A stretch of 64,000 nt of DNA, taken from positions 2,976,001 through 3,040,000 of the forward strand of contig NZ_CP152376.1 of the NCBI RefSeq assembly GCF_038784515.1, written 5' to 3'. The DNA comes from Rhodoferax sp. GW822-FHT02A01 (lineage in GTDB: Bacteria > Pseudomonadota > Gammaproteobacteria > Burkholderiales > Burkholderiaceae_C). Below, in pieces: positions 60,591 to 64,000 of this stretch (its first letter is position 1; each line of letters starts with the position of its first letter). The notes below the pieces were generated by a model. It ran no database searches. It had not been told where the DNA came from and saw only the letters and a list, made by a program, of their open reading frames with translations. The translations under genes and the position numbers were made by a program.

Positions 60591-61667
60591 ATGCATGTTA
60601 ACCAGGGTGCCAATAGTTGGACAGACAAGGCAATCTCCCGCATTGAGGCCGACTACCAGCGTAGCGCCGATACGCATCTGATTCCGTTGAATCTGCCCAT
60701 GTTTTCGGATCGCGGGATCGACCTGTATCTGAAAGACGAATCAACCCATCCGACCGGCAGTCTGAAGCACCGACTGGCACGCTCGCTGTTCTTGTACGCC
60801 CTGTGTAATGGCTGGATCCGTGAAGGCTCGACCATTGTCGAAGCCTCCAGCGGCTCCACCGCCGTCAGCGAAGCCTACTTTGCACGCCTGTTGGGGCTGC
60901 CGTTCATTGCCGTCATGGCAAAAAGCACCTCTCCAGAGAAAGTCGCCCAGATCGAGTTTTATGGTGGGCGCTGCCATTTTGTGGATACGGCGTCCCAGGT
61001 CTATGCACAGGCCAAGCAACTGGCCGACCAATGCCAGGGCCATTACATGGACCAGTTCACCTACGCCGAGCGCGCAACGGACTGGCGTGGCAACAACAAC
61101 ATTGCGCAAAGCATGTTCCAGCAGATGCAGCAGGAGCGCCACCCGGTGCCGCGCTGGATCGTGGCGGCGGCGGGCACGGGCGGAACCAGTGCCACCATCG
61201 GACGCTACATCCGCTATAGTCGCCACGCCACACGGCTGTTGGTGCCCGATCCGGCCGGTTCGGTTTTCTCCGACTATTTTGCAAGTGGCGATGCCGCCAT
61301 CTGCGGACCGGGCTCGCGCATCGAAGGTATCGGACGCCCCCGTGTGGAGCCAAGCTTCATCCGAACCCTGGTGGATCGCATGCTGGTGGTAGAAGACAGC
61401 TATTCCATTGCCGCCATGCGCTCGCTGTCGGTGTTGCTGGGACGCAAGGTGGGCCCTTCCACCGGTACGAACTTCATGGGCATGCTGACCCTGGCGCTGG
61501 AAATGCGCGAGCGTGGTGAGTCCGGGTCAATACTCTCATTGCTGTGCGACGCCGGTGAACGCTACTTGCCCACCTACTACGACGAACAATGGGTTGCTCA
61601 AACGATAGGTGATTGCACGGATGCGGCGCAGTGGGTGCGTGCTGCAATGTCGCAAGCGAGCACCTGA
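60591..61667 (+). CDS. PLP-dependent cysteine synthase family protein (Cds1-like)
   Basis: A 358-residue PLP enzyme of fold type II. The PLP lysine is in [17 protein letters not shown], and the glycine-rich phosphate-binding loops are [19 protein letters not shown] and [19 protein letters not shown]. The sequence [16 protein letters not shown] is typical of the L-cysteine desulfhydrase Cds1 group, which splits cysteine to H2S, ammonia and pyruvate, rather than of CysK/CysM. The ATG at 60591 has GAGGAAC before it; the upstream extension to 60486 is rejected. It converges with the diguanylate cyclase gene. Confidence 0.87.
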   Translation: MHVNQGANSWTDKAISRIEADYQRSADTHLIPLNLPMFSDRGIDLYLKDESTHPTGSLKHRLARSLFLYALCNGWIREGSTIVEASSGSTAVSEAYFARLLGLPFIAVMAKSTSPEKVAQIEFYGGRCHFVDTASQVYAQAKQLADQCQGHYMDQFTYAERATDWRGNNNIAQSMFQQMQQERHPVPRWIVAAAGTGGTSATIGRYIRYSRHATRLLVPDPAGSVFSDYFASGDAAICGPGSRIEGIGRPRVEPSFIRTLVDRMLVVEDSYSIAAMRSLSVLLGRKVGPSTGTNFMGMLTLALEMRERGESGSILSLLCDAGERYLPTYYDEQWVAQTIGDCTDAAQWVRAAMSQAST

Positions 61668-61677
61668 CCGGCAGCAA

Positions 61678-64000
61678 TCAGTTGCGGCGTGCGTCCCAGA
61701 GCCGGACCCAATCCTGGAACTCTTCCACCGGCATGGGCCGAGCGACGAAGTAGCCCTGTGAATAGTCGCATTTGAATTGGGCCAGAAGGTCCCAGTGCTC
61801 CTGGGTTTCAACGCCTTCGGCGACGACCTTCAGGCCAATGTCGTGTGCAAGCTCGATCGTCGAACGCACGATCAGCGAAGACTCCTTGCTGGTAGTGATA
61901 TTCCGTACGAACGATTGGTCAATCTTCAAATAGTCGACTGGCATCTTTTGCAGGTAGCTCAGGGAGGAGTAGCCTGTGCCAAAGTCGTCGATATAGAGCG
62001 GTATGCCTTGGTTGCGCAGCCCGTGCAATACACGCAATGAAAACTCGGCGTCCTCCATGATGACGGATTCGGTTACCTCCATCTCCAGCAGGCCGACCGG
62101 TACATCCTTGACTGACAGCAGCTTGTGCAGTCGATTTTCAAAATCCTCGTCATGCAGGTTGCGGGCGGAAATGTTCACCGCAATGGGTAGTGCGCAACCT
62201 CTTTCATTCCAGTCCTGCGCGATGCCCAACACGGCTTCTATGACCCAATCCGTGAGGGGTTTGATGAGCCCGGTGTGCTCGGCCAGATCGATGAACTCCC
62301 CCGGCGGAATGATTCCATACTTGGCATGCTTCCAGCGGACCAGGGCCTCTGCCCCTCGGACCAGACCTGAGGCCATATGGATCTTGGGTTGCAGGTAGAT
62401 GCGCAAGTCTCCCTCATCAATGGCGCGCCTCAGTTCTCCGGCCAGCGTCAGGCGTCTGGACTGGTCGCGCGCCTTGGGCGGACTGCAGACGCACAAGCCG
62501 ATCCCACGCTTCTTGGCTTGGTGGACCGCTATGTCAACGTTGCGATACAGGTCGTGCGGGTTGGTTCCGTGCTGGGGATACAGGGCGATGCCGATCCTGG
62601 CTGACAACTCCAGGGGAATGTCGGCAATGAGAAAACGACCCGAGAAAGCCTGCTGCAGTTGCTGCCCCATCAGAATGGCAGCGCTTTCGTCACACTCAGG
62701 TATCAATACCGCAAACTCATCGCCGCGCAAGCGGGCGACCATTGCGGAATTTGCAGCGGCCGAGCGCAGTCTCTCCGCGAATTCCCGCAGCAGACAGTCA
62801 CCCTGGTGAAAGCCCAGCGCGTCGTTGATTTCGGACAGCCGTTCGATATTTGTCTGAATCAACGCGAACGACTGCCCCTTGGCATGACACGAATGAATGG
62901 CGCCATTCAACAGCTCGGTGAAGTAACTGCTGTTGGGCAGGCCGGTGAGCGCGTCGTAGCTCGTGAGAAGGTGCATCGCATTTTCTATCTTCTCCTTTTC
63001 TATTCTTTCACGCAGCGAGGTGAGGCCATAGGCAAGATCCTCTGCAAGTTCCGTCAGCAGCTTTTCCTCATCTGGTCCGAACGCATCCGGTTGGGACGCA
63101 TATATTCCGATGCCTCCTATAGTTTCTCCCTGCACCTTCAACGGGAAGGCAATGCCAGCGGCGTAGTCGGCCATATCGGAGCGCCAAGCGGAATAGTTGG
63201 GATCCGCATGCAGGTTCTGAATGACACATACCTTTTCCGTGCGAATGGCCCGTGCCATGGGACCGCGCCCATACTCGTTGTCTGCCCAACTGTTCTTGAT
63301 GGCGCGCAGCGCCTCCATGCCCGCCGAGTGACCACACTCCGCCATGGTGCGCAGGGTCTTGTCCTTGTCGTCATTGGTGTAGCACACGATGGCCATGGCA
63401 TAGCCACCTACCTTGACGATGGCCTGGCACATGCTGTCCAACAGGGATTGTTCGTCCGTGGCCCTGAGCAGTGCGCGGTTCCCTGCACTGAGCGTCGTGA
63501 GCGCGCGGCTCACACTTTCCTGCAACCGAATGCGTCGCTCCAGCTCCGCGTTGAGCTCCTGAATCTGATCTTCGGTGCGTTTGCGCTCGGATATATCGCT
63601 ACCCACTACGTAATACCCGATCACCTCGTCACGATTGCCCAACCGGGGAACGTACTGAATGGCAAGCCAGGTGTCTGGAAACGGCATCCAGTCGTAATGC
63701 TGCAACTGACCTTTCAGCGCACTTTCAATCTGTTGTGAAACCGTGGCATAGCGGTCCTGCCCCAAGACCTGTTGCACGCTGTGCCCCCGTATGTCTTTCA
63801 TGCAGGGGGCAAAGTATTTCTTGTACAGGTCGTTGACGTATTCGTAATGCTGCTGCGCGTTGACGTAGGCAATCAGGGCAGGCACGTTGTTGGCAATGCC
63901 CGACAGATGGTCTTCACTGTCGTTGGCCTGTCTTCTCAGGACCGAATAGATCGCAAGAACCAAGCCCAGAAGAAACGTGCCCGTCAGTATGGTCGTGGTC
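61678..64000 (-). CDS. PAS-GAF-GGDEF-EAL protein (5' end outside window)
   Basis: The frame is open to the right edge, so the N-terminus is missing. The last transmembrane helix of a membrane anchor is seen (TTTILTGTFLLGLVLAIYSV), then a PAS domain (NVPALIAYVNAQQHYEYVND), a GAF domain (VGGYAMAIVCYTNDDKDKTL and VIQNLHADPNYSAWRSDMAD), a GGDEF domain and an EAL domain. The GGDEF motif is RGDEF (62713-62727), one residue off the consensus, so cyclase activity is uncertain. EAL is intact (62341-62349), with DDFGTGYSSLSYL, so phosphodiesterase activity is likely. It controls the level of cyclic di-GMP. The TTG at 63963 is not a true start. Confidence 0.9.
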   Translation of the reverse strand, partial: TTTILTGTFLLGLVLAIYSVLRRQANDSEDHLSGIANNVPALIAYVNAQQHYEYVNDLYKKYFAPCMKDIRGHSVQQVLGQDRYATVSQQIESALKGQLQHYDWMPFPDTWLAIQYVPRLGNRDEVIGYYVVGSDISERKRTEDQIQELNAELERRIRLQESVSRALTTLSAGNRALLRATDEQSLLDSMCQAIVKVGGYAMAIVCYTNDDKDKTLRTMAECGHSAGMEALRAIKNSWADNEYGRGPMARAIRTEKVCVIQNLHADPNYSAWRSDMADYAAGIAFPLKVQGETIGGIGIYASQPDAFGPDEEKLLTELAEDLAYGLTSLRERIEKEKIENAMHLLTSYDALTGLPNSSYFTELLNGAIHSCHAKGQSFALIQTNIERLSEINDALGFHQGDCLLREFAERLRSAAANSAMVARLRGDEFAVLIPECDESAAILMGQQLQQAFSGRFLIADIPLELSARIGIALYPQHGTNPHDLYRNVDIAVHQAKKRGIGLCVCSPPKARDQSRRLTLAGELRRAIDEGDLRIYLQPKIHMASGLVRGAEALVRWKHAKYGIIPPGEFIDLAEHTGLIKPLTDWVIEAVLGIAQDWNERGCALPIAVNISARNLHDEDFENRLHKLLSVKDVPVGLLEMEVTESVIMEDAEFSLRVLHGLRNQGIPLYIDDFGTGYSSLSYLQKMPVDYLKIDQSFVRNITTSKESSLIVRSTIELAHDIGLKVVAEGVETQEHWDLLAQFKCDYSQGYFVARPMPVEEFQDWVRLWDARRN

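Overview
The window looks like chromosomal DNA of a betaproteobacterium of the order Burkholderiales, most likely the family Comamonadaceae (Rhodoferax or Acidovorax relatives). This is an inference from GC-rich coding sequence, an Omp32-type porin, HexR-linked zwf, a CIRCE-controlled groSL operon and a Bordetella-type ftrABCD iron locus. No rRNA, tRNA, CRISPR array, phage or intact insertion sequence was seen.

Region 1 (1-5450) is housekeeping: a 5'-nucleotidase cut by the window edge, ilvA, an OsmC protein, coq7 and a major porin with a strong terminator. A 600-base non-coding gap follows, holding what looks like a decayed IS3-type transposase tail. Region 2 (5455-10422) is central sugar metabolism: zwf-hexR diverge from tal-pgi over a short intergenic region containing a perfect 10-bp inverted repeat, a candidate HexR operator. 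Region 3 (10441-12976) is a tightly coupled set: a YcaQ-type DNA glycosylase, a HAD hydrolase and Tag. Region 4 (13076-15292) is groS-groL, with CIRCE, a heat-shock-type promoter and a row of hairpins between the two genes. Region 5 (15288-24903) has an MFS exporter, a LysR regulator, a bestrophin-like channel, a TauE/SafE permease, a 1380-residue hybrid histidine kinase and, divergent from it, a periplasmic solute-binding-like protein.

Region 6 (24943-45148) is the most interesting part. On the minus strand lie FAD oxidoreductase, TPP enzyme, FAD oxidoreductase, EamA exporter, 3-hydroxyacyl-CoA dehydrogenase and nadC-nadA-nadB. Divergently on the plus strand lie an ALDH7-family dehydrogenase, a complete Liv-type ABC importer, an XRE-cupin regulator, an ornithine cyclodeaminase-family enzyme, a DUF1932-type dehydrogenase and nicotinamide phosphoribosyltransferase. 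The two FAD enzymes, ALDH7 and the cyclodeaminase-family reductase suggest uptake and oxidation of an amino or imino acid, perhaps lysine or pipecolate. The TPP enzyme and the DUF1932 dehydrogenase do not fit the known route, so this may be an undescribed catabolic system.

Region 7 (45477-52668) has a FixJ-type two-component system divergent from an ABC transporter with a fused double permease and an ATPase carrying an extra C-terminal domain, followed by an AI-2E-type permease. Region 8 (52853-64000) has a DUF1800/DUF1501 secreted pair, a putative Na+/H+ antiporter, ftrABCD behind a candidate Fur box, a DUF3820 protein, a PLP enzyme of the cysteine synthase fold and a PAS-GAF-GGDEF-EAL protein cut by the window edge.
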